Below are positions 27,904 through 37,234 of a DNA stretch of 64,000 bases, one piece after another (position 1 is the stretch's first letter; each line of letters begins with the position of its first letter). Origin of the DNA: Kurthia sibirica. Lineage in GTDB: Bacteria; Bacillota; Bacilli; Bacillales_A; Planococcaceae. The notes beneath the pieces were generated by a model that worked only from the letters and a program-made list of their open reading frames with translations, did not search any database and was not told the DNA's origin. The DNA is taken from the NCBI RefSeq assembly GCF_003143975.1, contig NZ_QFVR01000008.1, positions 89,051 to 153,050 of the forward strand, given 5' to 3'. The translations under genes were made by a program, and so were the position numbers.

Positions 27904-30054
27904 TTATCGCTCGATTTTATTTCCTACTTCATTGTTGATTTTTTTATTCTCTTTTTTCTTCAGTTCGAAAAACTTATCGACAGATTGACGTGCGATAATA
28001 TTGTTAATAGCTGTGTATTGTTCACTTGTTGTAATCCAAGGAACAATGACAGCATATGCTATCTGCGGATCTTTTTCTGGAGCAAAACCAACATGAGTCA
28101 CCGTTAATGATTGTGTACCATAGCGTTCTTTTTGTGGACCAAAATACACTACTTGTGCAGTACCTGTTTTACCAGCACCCTTGAATTTAGAGTCTCTAAA
28201 TTGACCAGCACCAGATCCATTAGCACCGTAATACACACGTGTCATACCTTTTTTCACATGATCAATTTCTGCAGTTGTATTTTCAATTGTACCTAATACC
28301 TTAGGTTGAATTTCTTGATCCAACGCACCAATTGTTTCGCCATCTGTTGACGGTTCATGAATTTCTTTTAACAGGCGTGGCGCAATACGCTTACCACCAT
28401 TGGCAATTGTCGATACATACTGTGCTAATTGCATCGGCGTATACGTATCATATTGTCCAATTGCTAAATCGAGGTATTTACCACCTGCCGTTTCAGGTCC
28501 TTTAACCCCAGTAAACTCACCTGGTAAATCAATACCCGTCTCAACACCAAGTCCAAATTGTGCATAGTAACGACGCACACGATTGAATTCGACTTCCGTC
28601 GTTGGTAGTGGACCATTATAAATATAAGGCATTTTAGCGACCTTCATAAGCGTTTTAAACATATAGACATTGGATGAACGTTCAAGTGCTGTCAAATCAT
28701 CCATTAGAATAGAACCACCTCGATTAAAGATGGACGATTTAGGCTTCGTCCCCGCCAATTTCACAGGTGAATCGACTTGACTCTCACCCGGTGTAATAGC
28801 ACCATAATGATAACCCGTTAATAAAGTAGCTGGCTTAACGACCGAACCTACTTCATATGAACTTGTAAATGCACCGATTGAGTAATCATTAACAACTTGT
28901 TTACCATTATCATCTTTTTCAATCTTTTTACCAACCATTGATAAAACTTCACCTGTTTTAGGGTCCATCATGACAAGGAATGCACGATCTAAAAGACTAG
29001 AAGAACCTGTACGTTTCGCCATCAATAATTGGTCTGTTACAATTTTATCTGTCGCTTTTTGTAATTTACTATCAATCGTTAAAACAAGATCCTTCCCTGC
29101 CGTACCCTCTTTAACAACTTTTGTATCAACGATCTCACCTTGACTATTAGAATCTGATTTTACGACTGATTTTTCACCTTGTAAAATCGATTCATACTGC
29201 TGTTCGATATAGGATTTACCAACACGGTCATTACGCGAATAATCACGTGCAAGGAAATAGCTTAACTTATCTTTTGGTATCCCTTCTTGCGGAGAAGTTG
29301 TACGACCAAGAATTGTTAATTTCGATTTTAACTCACGTTGCCAATCCGTTGTTGTATTGACGCCTGGAAGATCTGTTAAATGCTCAGAAACAACAGCAAA
29401 CTCTTTGTCTGACACTTTATCACTTTTAATAATTTGAGGTGACAAATTATATCCTGCGACCATCTTAGAATAAATTGCGACGATTTGTAAATCCTTTTTC
29501 GTCAATAATTTTAATTCTTTTGGTGTGATGCGACTTCTTACAATGCCATCGATTTCGTTTTGCTGTTCACCAGCTTTTAAACCATTTCCTAATATTTTTA
29601 GCTCTTCTTCATCCGTAATTTTTGCTTTTGCTTGCTTCGGATATTTAATCATCCAATAGTCCAATTTATCGCGTTCTGCAATACGGCTTGTATCCATCTT
29701 AATTAATGCACCTAATTTTTTAGCCATCTTTAACATTTCATCAGAAGTTGTCGTTGAATACTTCGTATATGTAATGGCATTTTTCGGTTTATTATCTACG
29801 AGAATTTTACCGTTACGGTCAAAAATTCGACCACGAGGGACGCTCGTGTTAACAGTAGCTTCCTCTGTTTTTTCCAATTGTTTAGCATATTCATCGCCTT
29901 TTACGATTTGCATATAACCTAATCTAATGACAAGACCAGAAAAAAGTATAAAAATTGTAAAGAAAAGAATATTCATACGAAGGGAAAGATTGGCTCTCTG
30001 TCTAGCGTTACCATTTGAAGAACGCTTTAATTTACCTTTATTTTTTCGCTTCAT
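27904..30054 (-). CDS. pbpA: Class B penicillin-binding protein 2A
   Basis: Transpeptidase that cross-links lateral-wall peptidoglycan in rod-shaped cells. The 716-residue protein has a basic cytoplasmic tail and one membrane anchor (ILFFTIFILFSGLVIRLGYM). A dimerisation domain starts at TSVPRGRIFDRNG. The transpeptidase domain has SVVK (Ser nucleophile), SSN and KTGTAQ. Locus between sodA and pst is that of B. subtilis pbpA. GGGAGG precedes the ATG. Confidence 0.95.
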   Translation of the reverse strand: MKRKNKGKLKRSSNGNARQRANLSLRMNILFFTIFILFSGLVIRLGYMQIVKGDEYAKQLEKTEEATVNTSVPRGRIFDRNGKILVDNKPKNAITYTKYSTTTSDEMLKMAKKLGALIKMDTSRIAERDKLDYWMIKYPKQAKAKITDEEELKILGNGLKAGEQQNEIDGIVRSRITPKELKLLTKKDLQIVAIYSKMVAGYNLSPQIIKSDKVSDKEFAVVSEHLTDLPGVNTTTDWQRELKSKLTILGRTTSPQEGIPKDKLSYFLARDYSRNDRVGKSYIEQQYESILQGEKSVVKSDSNSQGEIVDTKVVKEGTAGKDLVLTIDSKLQKATDKIVTDQLLMAKRTGSSSLLDRAFLVMMDPKTGEVLSMVGKKIEKDDNGKQVVNDYSIGAFTSSYEVGSVVKPATLLTGYHYGAITPGESQVDSPVKLAGTKPKSSIFNRGGSILMDDLTALERSSNVYMFKTLMKVAKMPYIYNGPLPTTEVEFNRVRRYYAQFGLGVETGIDLPGEFTGVKGPETAGGKYLDLAIGQYDTYTPMQLAQYVSTIANGGKRIAPRLLKEIHEPSTDGETIGALDQEIQPKVLGTIENTTAEIDHVKKGMTRVYYGANGSGAGQFRDSKFKGAGKTGTAQVVYFGPQKERYGTQSLTVTHVGFAPEKDPQIAYAVIVPWITTSEQYTAINNIIARQSVDKFFELKKKENKKINNEVGNKIER

Positions 30055-30179
30055 CAGTGTGCCTCCCTCAAACTATTACATTAATAGTAGTATATCATTT
30101 TTCTTCGTAAAAAAAAGTGTTACGTTACGACAAATACCACTTTCCATCTCTGCTATATACCCTTTTTCAAACAAAAAAA

Positions 30180-30211
30180 GCGCATCATCTTCTTGACGAG
30201 AAGATGATGCA
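30180..30211 (-). terminator. Terminator of sodA
   Basis: GCATCATCTTCT / AGAAGATGATGC hairpin followed by GCTTTTTTTG on the minus strand. Confidence 0.9.
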
Positions 30212-30232
30212 CTATGTTGCATAGTTTGAAAA

Positions 30233-30841
30233 TTATTTTGCAGCTGCGTAACGTTCTGCAACTTTATCCCAGTTGATTACATTGTAAAATGCAGAAATAT
30301 AATCAGGACGACGGTTTTGGTAGTTTAAGTAGTAAGCATGTTCCCAAACGTCAAGGCCTAATAATGGTGTTTTACCTTCCATAATAGGAGAATCTTGGTT
30401 TGCAGTAGATGATACTTCTAATTCACCATTAGATAATGATAACCAAGCCCAGCCTGAACCGAAACGAGTTTTAGCAGCGTTATCGAAAGCCTCTTGGAAT
30501 TTTTCGAAGCTACCAAATTTAGCATCGATTGCAGCAGCTAATTCACCAGTAGGTTTGCCACCAGCATTTGGTGCTAATGATTCCCAGAATAATGAGTGGT
30601 TAGAGTGACCGCCACCATGGTTACGTACAGCAGTACGAATATCAGCTGGAACAGCGTCTAGGTCAGAGATGATTTCTTCGACTGTTTTACCAGCGAATTG
30701 TTCTTTACCTTCAACAGCAGCATTAATTCCTGCTACATAAGTACCGTGATGTTTTGTAAGGTGGATCTCCATTGTTTTTGCATCAATATGTGGTTCTAGT
30801 GCATCATATGCATAAGGTAGTTTTGGTAATTCGAAAGCCAT
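30233..30841 (-). CDS. sodA: Superoxide dismutase (Mn/Fe type)
   Basis: Dismutates superoxide to oxygen and peroxide in the cytoplasm. The 202-residue sequence has the standard [20 protein letters not shown] opening and metal ligands in [21 protein letters not shown] and [19 protein letters not shown]. An AGGAGG site precedes the ATG. Metal preference cannot be decided from the sequence alone, but the locus is that of Bacillus MnSOD. Confidence 0.97.
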   Translation of the reverse strand: MAFELPKLPYAYDALEPHIDAKTMEIHLTKHHGTYVAGINAAVEGKEQFAGKTVEEIISDLDAVPADIRTAVRNHGGGHSNHSLFWESLAPNAGGKPTGELAAAIDAKFGSFEKFQEAFDNAAKTRFGSGWAWLSLSNGELEVSSTANQDSPIMEGKTPLLGLDVWEHAYYLNYQNRRPDYISAFYNVINWDKVAERYAAAK

Positions 30842-30957
30842 AATTCATTTCCTCCTTGAGTTATCTAAATTTAATACATTCTTAGATTAACAAATATTTG
30901 GGCATTATTCAAATGAAAATGCCTACATCAAGCGTTTTTCAGTCTTTTGACGGAACT

Positions 30958-31440
30958 TTATATTACAAAAATAAATAATGCAATCATAATTACTTGAAGC
31001 GCTCCTTTTGTCACGACAGATGTCAAGAAACCAACGAGAGAACCAATACCTGCGCTGAGTGCGTTTTTCAATGTACTTTTCGAGAAAATAAGCTCTGCAA
31101 TTACCGCTCCAATGAAAGGACCAATTATTATTCCAGCAAAAGGAATGACAAATGGACCAACTAATAAACCAATTGTACTTCCCCATATTCCAGCCTTCGA
31201 GCCACCGAATTTTTTTACACCAACGAGGTTAGATAAGGTGTCCGCAGTAAAGAGCAAGAGGGTCAGTAAAATTTGAATCACCCAGAACCACCAAGGGAAA
31301 TCTGCAAAACTAAAAAATAGTCCATATATAATATAGCCTAAAAAGACAAATAATACAGATGGAATAATTGGATATATTAAGCCAATAAAAGCGACTATAA
31401 AACTTGCTATGATTAATATCCATGCAATAATTGTCATCAT
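30958..31440 (-). CDS. yqgC: DUF456 membrane protein (YqgC-like)
   Basis: The 160-residue protein has four to five membrane helices and Gly-rich turns (GSKAGIWGSTIGLLVGPFVIP, FAGIIIGPFIGAVIAEL), the repeated glycine-zipper pattern of DUF456. AGGAGT lies before tandem ATG codons at 31440. It is in the yqgC place beside sodA. Function unknown. Confidence 0.88.
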   Translation of the reverse strand: MMTIIAWILIIASFIVAFIGLIYPIIPSVLFVFLGYIIYGLFFSFADFPWWFWVIQILLTLLLFTADTLSNLVGVKKFGGSKAGIWGSTIGLLVGPFVIPFAGIIIGPFIGAVIAELIFSKSTLKNALSAGIGSLVGFLTSVVTKGALQVIMIALFIFVI

Positions 31441-31584
31441 TCATACTCCTAACTTTTCGAATCTATCTAGTATATACGCATACCAACATAAAAACGTTTC
31501 ATTTTCTTTTAATAGGCTTCAACTATGCAAAACATAGGGTATCAGTTACAATTTTAGGTATCTATTGAAAAAGGAGTTTATTTT

Positions 31585-32106
31585 ATGAAAATTACCCACT
31601 ATAGACTTTTTTTGGATTCTTTACTTCATCCAAAAAAACATGCCGCATTTCGCTTACTTTCTATAGGAAAGCTTATTCAATTTCTTTTTCTGATTGCACT
31701 ACTCATATCCATACCTGCATCTATCCAATTTATTGAAGGTCTAAGTACACAAAAAGCAGCAACGGAAGGCTTATCGTCATTTTTACATGCGATTAATTGG
31801 TTGCTCTACCCACTATCCTTTTTATTCATTATTATTTTTAATATTACGATTCTTTTCATACAGGCATCACTATACGCCTTACTGGCATTATGTCTACTCA
31901 AATTTTTCCAGCGTCGTGGTGAATATCGTATGTTGTGGCGAACAGCTGCTTTTAGCATGATTTTAGGTGTTCTTTTATCAACAGTATTATCTTTTTTTTT
32001 CACCGATCAGCTAGCATTCCATCTGCTTGCCATCGCTATAACAACCATCTATCTACTAATCGCTATACAAAAATATCCGAAACAAGCAACAGCAAAAAAT
32101 AGTTAA
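31585..32106 (+). CDS. yqgB: DUF1189 membrane protein (YqgB-like)
   Basis: The 173-residue protein opens with the family-typical KITHYRLFLDSLLHPKKHAAFR, followed by four hydrophobic helices. AAAGGAG precedes the ATG. DUF1189 proteins are of unknown function; the locus next to yqgC matches B. subtilis yqgB. It is divergent from yqgC. Confidence 0.85.
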   Translation: MKITHYRLFLDSLLHPKKHAAFRLLSIGKLIQFLFLIALLISIPASIQFIEGLSTQKAATEGLSSFLHAINWLLYPLSFLFIIIFNITILFIQASLYALLALCLLKFFQRRGEYRMLWRTAAFSMILGVLLSTVLSFFFTDQLAFHLLAIAITTIYLLIAIQKYPKQATAKNS

Positions 32107-32500
32107 CGTTTATTAAACAAAAGTCGCATATCTTTTGTCAAGCGGAGATACATGACATTCGGTATAATAATGGCGGCAGGCACTCATCATCACTTTATTG
32201 TCTTTAATGCGCAAAAAATATTCTTGATGTGAGTTTGTTACTATCTTTACATCCCGTCAATTCCATTCAAACTGTAGTCATAATGACGGTGAACAATCGT
32301 AGAAAACAGCGAATAGGCTTACTCGAATGACGTAATTTCTCATGACCGAAGCCTCAATGCAAGCCAAGAGAGTTTTGAAAGCGCTCTAAGAATACAAACA
32401 TCCGTTTAAATGTACATAGAATCAGATGAATGACAAAAATCGTTCGATAAATAAAGCCATCATTGCAAGTAAAGAAATACGCTCGCAAGATCCACATATC
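32107..32500. other. Spacer with TATAATAAT box and no supported gene
   Basis: About 400 nt without a credible frame on either strand. A TATAAT lies at 32163 with no matching -35 at normal spacing. On the minus strand, broken stretches reading like protein (for instance FKRMFVFLERFQNSLGLH) are split by stops, suggesting a decayed gene. Confidence 0.35.
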
Positions 32501-32539
32501 ACGATTAGTAGACTACAATCTGCTAGTCGTTTTTTTCAT
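32501..32539 (+). terminator. Orphan terminator upstream of ispG
   Basis: ACGATTAGTAGA-CTACAA-TCTGCTAGTCGT (two G-U pairs) followed by TTTTTTT on the plus strand, some 400 nt after yqgB. It ends either a long yqgB 3' region or an unannotated RNA. Confidence 0.6.
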
Positions 32540-32710
32540 AGCAACCTAATCATTAAAAAATCGTTTGTATTATGCACACAATGTTTAAAAATATACACTA
32601 TTCTCAACAATGATTTGAGGAATAGAGGTTTCTCCCTTGTAATATAGTTGAAAACACTGATAGAATAGTAAATAGTGAGGCTACTAAAAGCCAATGAAGG
32701 AGAGAGTTTG

Positions 32711-33826
32711 ATGAACGAAATAACGCACCGCTCGAAAACACGTAAAGTCCGTGTAGGCGATTTAACTATTGGCGGCAGTAATGAAGTTATCATCCAAAGT
32801 ATGACAACTACTAAAACACATGATGTAGAAGCAACTGTAGCGGAGATTCTCCGTTTAGAGGAAGCTGGCTGCCAAATTGTACGTGTAGCATGTCCTGATG
32901 AACGTGCTGCTGACGCTTTAGCAGACATAAAAAAACAAATCCATATCCCTCTTGTAGCGGATATCCATTTCGATTATAAGCTGGCACTAAAAGCAATTGA
33001 AGCTGGCGTAGATAAAATCCGTATTAACCCGGGTAATATCGGCCGTAAAGAAAAAGTAGAAGCTGTTGTAAATGCTGCTAAGGCAAAAGGAGTTCCCATC
33101 CGTATCGGTGTAAACGCCGGTTCATTAGAACGCAAAATCCTTGAAAAATACGGCTACCCAACTGCCGATGGTATGGTTGAATCAGCATTGCACCATATTA
33201 AAATTTTAGAGGATTTAGATTTCCACGATATTATCGTGTCTATGAAAGCTTCTGATGTCAATCTTGCAATCGAAGCGTATGAAAAAGCAGCAATGGCATT
33301 TGATTACCCACTGCATCTTGGTATTACCGAGTCTGGTACATTATTCTCAGGTACAATCAAATCAGCAGCTGGTTTAGGTGCTATTTTATCAAAAGGAATC
33401 GGTAACACATTGCGAATCTCTTTATCAGCTGATCCAGTTGAGGAAATTAAAGTAGCGCGTGAATTATTAAAATCATTCGGTTTAGCATCAAATATGCCGA
33501 CGCTTATTTCATGTCCAACATGTGGTCGTATCGAAATCGATTTAATTACAATTGCCAATGAAGTAGAAGAATACCTACAAACAATTAAAGCACCCATCAA
33601 GGTTTCTGTATTAGGCTGTGCAGTAAATGGCCCTGGTGAAGCACGTGAAGCAGATATAGGCATTGCCGGTGCTCGTGGCGAAGGATTATTATTCCGCCAT
33701 GGTAAAACTGTGCGTAAAGTACCTGAAGCAACAATGGTTGAAGAACTTAAAAAAGAAATCGACATTTTAGCAGAAGCTCATTATGCAAAGGAAGCAGCAG
33801 AAAAAGCGGCTCTAAAGAACGTTTAA
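32711..33826 (+). CDS. ispG: 4-hydroxy-3-methylbut-2-enyl diphosphate synthase (flavodoxin)
   Basis: Penultimate enzyme of the MEP isoprenoid pathway; an Fe-S protein converting MEcPP to HMBPP. The 371-residue product has VGDLTIGG and the MTTTKT loop at the start, the TIM-barrel core ([20 protein letters not shown]), and cluster cysteines in SCPTCGR and [13 protein letters not shown]. Start ATG at 32711, behind AAGGAGAG. The following enzyme, IspH, lies at 50728. Confidence 0.97.
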   Translation: MNEITHRSKTRKVRVGDLTIGGSNEVIIQSMTTTKTHDVEATVAEILRLEEAGCQIVRVACPDERAADALADIKKQIHIPLVADIHFDYKLALKAIEAGVDKIRINPGNIGRKEKVEAVVNAAKAKGVPIRIGVNAGSLERKILEKYGYPTADGMVESALHHIKILEDLDFHDIIVSMKASDVNLAIEAYEKAAMAFDYPLHLGITESGTLFSGTIKSAAGLGAILSKGIGNTLRISLSADPVEEIKVARELLKSFGLASNMPTLISCPTCGRIEIDLITIANEVEEYLQTIKAPIKVSVLGCAVNGPGEAREADIGIAGARGEGLLFRHGKTVRKVPEATMVEELKKEIDILAEAHYAKEAAEKAALKNV

Positions 33827-33844
33827 TTTTGGAGGCGAATCTAA

Positions 33845-34417
33845 TTGTCAAAAAAATATAGTTTTGGAATTGATATTGACGGTACAGTTACAGCACAAGA
33901 ATTTTTGCTGCCCTTCATCAATAAAAAATTCCAAACAAATTTAGTACTTGCTGATATTAAACAGTACGACCTCTCACAAGCACTCTCTGTGGATCATCAA
34001 ATATTCTATGATTGGTTTAAAGAAACTGAAATTGAAATGTATGAAAATCCACCATTACAAAATGAAGTCATTCGAATTTTAAACAACTGGCATCCTGTTA
34101 CAAACCTTAATTTTATTACAGCACGTGAAACAAACGCGACTGACGTAACGACAAGTTGGTTAAAATCATCAAAAATACCGTATGATGCATTGCATATTGT
34201 TGGTAACGCAAGTAAAGTACATGCCGCACGTACACAAAATGTTGAATTATTTTTTGAAGATAAGCATTCCAATGCTGTCGCATTAAGTGAAGAACTTGAT
34301 ATCCCTGTTATCTTGTTTGATGCTCCTTATAATAGAGAGCCATCACCCAAAAATGTTATCCGTGTCCAAAACTGGACTGAGGCTGAAAACTGGGTAAAAA
34401 AAGAATTTGGCATTTAA
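33845..34417 (+). CDS. yqfW: HAD-family 5'-nucleotidase-like protein (YqfW)
   Basis: The 190-residue protein starts at TTG 33845, 9 nt after GGAGG. HAD motif I is FGIDIDGTVT (nucleophile Asp), motif II is NFITARETNAT, and later acidic residues are in LFFEDKHSNA. This is the NT5C/YqfW group of putative nucleotidases. It is 18 nt after ispG and probably co-transcribed, as yqfW is near ispG in Bacillus. Substrate unknown. Confidence 0.88.
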   Translation: MSKKYSFGIDIDGTVTAQEFLLPFINKKFQTNLVLADIKQYDLSQALSVDHQIFYDWFKETEIEMYENPPLQNEVIRILNNWHPVTNLNFITARETNATDVTTSWLKSSKIPYDALHIVGNASKVHAARTQNVELFFEDKHSNAVALSEELDIPVILFDAPYNREPSPKNVIRVQNWTEAENWVKKEFGI

Positions 34418-34428
34418 TAGTACCCAAA

Positions 34429-34495
34429 AACGTTCATGAAGAAAAAGCACCGATGTCAATTGACATCGATGTGAATACTTCATGGGCGTTTTTTA
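34429..34495 (+). terminator. Nested-hairpin terminator
   Basis: The outer arms ACGTTCATGAAG / CTTCATGGGCGT enclose a perfect inner palindrome, CGATGTCAATTGACATCG; TTTTTT follows. Confidence 0.85.
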
Positions 34496-34638
34496 TACAA
34501 AATAAGTGATCTTGTCTTTAGAATGACAGTTTCTAAAAAACAATTAATGGAGAATTTCATTTTTATAATTCAACGAATCATAAAATTAACTCAATCCATC
34601 ATCAGTTAACGCTATTTAGTTACTCAAACAAGATGATA

Positions 34639-35121
34639 TCAGAAATCTATTTTTAATAAATCGAGTATTTCTTTTACTTTATCGGGATGCTTATCAACAG
34701 ACACAAAAGAAATATCTTTCCCACCTAAAATATCTTGGTAATATAATGTACCGTCTTTCAATAAATATATTGTATAGGACCTTCCTCTAAAATCCCCTGT
34801 ATCACCAAAAGCTAAAATATAACTACCTTTATCATGAAGCTGTTTAACGGATTGAATATCTTTTTCATATTTTGGTTTCTTCACAACTACACGGTCAACT
34901 ATTTTCAATACGTCTTTCACCAACACTTTATCGGAGTATGTTTTTTGTGTATTTGTACTTGCCATCCCATCATCATCTAAACCTTGTATATAGACGTATT
35001 CATAAAAATCAGCTTTTGGAATGATTAATTGTTTTGTTTGTATTTTTGCATTGCCTGAATCACAAGAAATGAGCAATACAACCGCTAACATAATCAATAT
35101 ACTTTTACATAACTTGAACAT
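34639..35121 (-). CDS. Small lipoprotein of unknown function
   Basis: The 160-residue protein has a lipoprotein signal peptide (KLCKSILIMLAVVLLISC, lipobox LISC). The mature part is about 140 residues with no recognised domain; it contains YVYIQGLDDDGMAS and SYTIYLLKDGTLYYQDILGG, which suggest a beta-rich fold. GGAGG precedes the ATG. It stands alone between terminators. Confidence 0.8.
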   Translation of the reverse strand: MFKLCKSILIMLAVVLLISCDSGNAKIQTKQLIIPKADFYEYVYIQGLDDDGMASTNTQKTYSDKVLVKDVLKIVDRVVVKKPKYEKDIQSVKQLHDKGSYILAFGDTGDFRGRSYTIYLLKDGTLYYQDILGGKDISFVSVDKHPDKVKEILDLLKIDF

Positions 35122-35281
35122 TTACGCACCTCCATTTATCTTTTTATTATACAATAGCCCTTTCCTTTATATACTCTTTTTACCTTTTTGTAACATTTTA
35201 GGCATATTTACCTCTTATTCTATTGTACAAAGATGATTTATTTATTTTCCCATCTAAATTCACGTATAAGAAAACATGCTA

Positions 35282-35327
35282 AAAAAGAGCTGACCCTAAA
35301 ATAATTTAGGGCCAGCTCTTTTTTAGC
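35282..35327 (-). terminator. Terminator of the transglutaminase-like gene
   Basis: AAAAAGAGCTG-ACCCTAAA ... TTTAGGG-CCAGCTCTTTTTT, a strong hairpin with T-runs on both strands. Confidence 0.9.
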
Positions 35328-35333
35328 ACGTTT

Positions 35334-36449
35334 TTAATATTTCATTTTATAGGCCTTTTTACCAACCTTAAAGTACAGGTACTTTCCTTTAACTTCAAGA
35401 TTACTAACTTGTTTTTTTACTAACACTTTTAATGATTTACCTGCTGTTGACATAGAGCTTAAATAGGCTGAATTTGAGTAATTACTAAAATATAGTTTTT
35501 TGTTTGCATACGTTAAATATTGTACACGTGTGTGCGATAATTTTTTATTTTTCTTTGTTTTTAAATCATATACATATAATAAATCATTATCTTTTTTATT
35601 TGAATAAAATACTTTTGATGCGACTTGAACAACTGACCCCGTATTGACATAGAAATCATACGTAGTAGCTGTTGAAGCAGGATAATTCGAACGTACCCAA
35701 TCATGATCTTTCGAAAGTTTATTGTCGCTAATTAAAAAATAGTTGTAACTAACTTCCGTATCGCTATTAGGTGTTGGATCATTCCATGTTGTATCAAGAT
35801 TATACCATTTGCCGTCTACTTTTACCTTATTCCATGCGTGATCTTGATTCATTGATGTTCCGACCACATAACGAACGGGTAAACCAAGTTTTTCTAACAT
35901 TTTATAGGCCACTAATGCATAGCCCTGACATACAGCATATTTATTATTCATTAAGCCATACGCTGTATAACGCTCCATACTATTACCGCCATACCTTGTA
36001 TTTCGTACGATGAAATCATTTACTTCTTTCACTTTATCGTAATCTGATTTTGCAGATTTTTTGATTTTTGAAACTTCTTTGGTAATTTTTGCATCCGCAC
36101 TCGCATCTTTTGTTTTTGATGTAAAATAATCGACTTTATAAGATATTTTACTCTCTGTAGCTTCTGAATTTTCTACGCGATATTGATAACTTTTAAGTGT
36201 TCCCGCAACCATATCATCCATATCCATAATTTTAGGTAAAATAGTCTTCACTTCTTTATTAAATTGAGACATATCACCTGTATATATAACCTCAAATGAG
36301 TTTGAATATCCTTTTACATTTGAATATACTTCATTTTTTAATTGTGAAATGGATGTCACTGTTTTAGATGCAGCAGATGCACTAGCATTGCCTATTAAAA
36401 GAAATGCTATCGTAAAAAATACTACATATAGAATTTTTTTGTATCTCAT
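35334..36449 (-). CDS. Secreted transglutaminase-like protein
   Basis: The 371-residue exported protein has a signal peptide MRYKKILYVVFFTIAFLLIG cut near ASASA. A helical stretch leads to a transglutaminase-like fold with the Cys (YAVCQGYA), His (NQDHAWNKVKVDGKWY) and Asp (NLDTTWNDP) triad. The last 100 residues resemble short beta repeats (VFYSNKKDNDLLYVYDLKTK), like DUF5050 segments. Start ATG at 36449, behind AAGGAG. It may be a wall-associated protease or cross-linker; the substrate is unknown. Confidence 0.85.
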   Translation of the reverse strand: MRYKKILYVVFFTIAFLLIGNASASAASKTVTSISQLKNEVYSNVKGYSNSFEVIYTGDMSQFNKEVKTILPKIMDMDDMVAGTLKSYQYRVENSEATESKISYKVDYFTSKTKDASADAKITKEVSKIKKSAKSDYDKVKEVNDFIVRNTRYGGNSMERYTAYGLMNNKYAVCQGYALVAYKMLEKLGLPVRYVVGTSMNQDHAWNKVKVDGKWYNLDTTWNDPTPNSDTEVSYNYFLISDNKLSKDHDWVRSNYPASTATTYDFYVNTGSVVQVASKVFYSNKKDNDLLYVYDLKTKKNKKLSHTRVQYLTYANKKLYFSNYSNSAYLSSMSTAGKSLKVLVKKQVSNLEVKGKYLYFKVGKKAYKMKY

Positions 36450-36778
36450 GCTATTCATCTCCTTATTTTTTCTATAACGCATGCCTTTAGTAACACTATA
36501 CAACCATTACCATAGACATACAATAGACCTTTTAAGATGGTAAAAAAAGTCATCAAAATGAACCTAATTAACCTAAAAATAGAATAAAACAAGATTTTTT
36601 TTTCGCAATTATGGACTAGAATTAATCAATAAATAACTTTTAATTTTCTTTTTTTGAGTAATTTTCATTATTTTACTTCAGTTAACTATTTCTTTTCTGA
36701 TCATAAAATAGGCATTAATACCTATTTTAGATATAACAACATAGTGGTACTATACTTTCTATTCATTTTTTAAAAATA

Positions 36779-36824
36779 AAAAAAAGAATGAATTAGGTAA
36801 CTATTTTTACCTGATTCATTTCCT
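36779..36824 (-). terminator. Orphan leftward terminator
   Basis: AATGAATCAGGTAA / TTACCTAATTCATT hairpin followed by CTTTTTTTTATTTTT on the minus strand. No minus-strand gene ends here; it lies 330 nt upstream of the transglutaminase start. Confidence 0.7.
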
Positions 36825-36848
36825 TATAAACAACTCTATTTTCTTTTA

Positions 36849-36884
36849 TGTTCATCTATTTATTCAGCATGAGAAATAGATGAA
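36849..36884. repeat. 12-bp perfect inverted repeat
   Basis: GTTCATCTATTT / AAATAGATGAAC with a 12-nt loop. It lies just upstream, in the minus sense, of the orphan terminator, so both may belong to one small transcript. Confidence 0.5.
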
Positions 36885-36954
36885 CAGAGAAAACAATGAA
36901 ATCAACGATTTGAAATTTCATTTTCAACATGTTAAGCTGTATATAATAATTTTT

Positions 36955-37214
36955 AGGCAATGAGAAGGAAGAGTACGTGACAGCTGTATGATAGAGAGCT
37001 TCTGTTGGTGGAAATGAAGCATACAAAAATCACTGAATATGACCTTTGAGCTTCGTACCGATATGTAGGCTACGACGAGAACGGCACTCGTTACAACAGC
37101 AGCAGTATTAAATATGTACTGATGAAGGCAAATAGTGTGAGCTATTTGTAAACTTAGGTGGTAACACGAGTCTACTCGTCCTAATCGTAATCATACGATT
37201 AGGGCGTTTTTTTA
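36955..37214 (+). promoter_or_regulatory. T-box leader of the methionyl-tRNA synthetase gene
   Basis: It has a stem I-type start (GAGAGCTTCTG), a possible AUG specifier in GAATATGACC, and a T-box GGTGGTAACACG at 37158-37169. Its UGGU can pair with the ACCA end of uncharged tRNA-Met. A terminator follows (37178-37214: CGTCCTAATCGT / ACGATTAGGGCG then TTTTTTT). Uncharged tRNA-Met should favour read-through. Confidence 0.88.
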
Positions 37215-37234
37215 TTTTAAGGAGGAGATTATAT

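Noticed and set aside
30923..31186. Trp-rich 87-codon minus-strand frame
   Set aside because: Alternative frame within yqgC, whose membrane-protein frame has the ribosome site.
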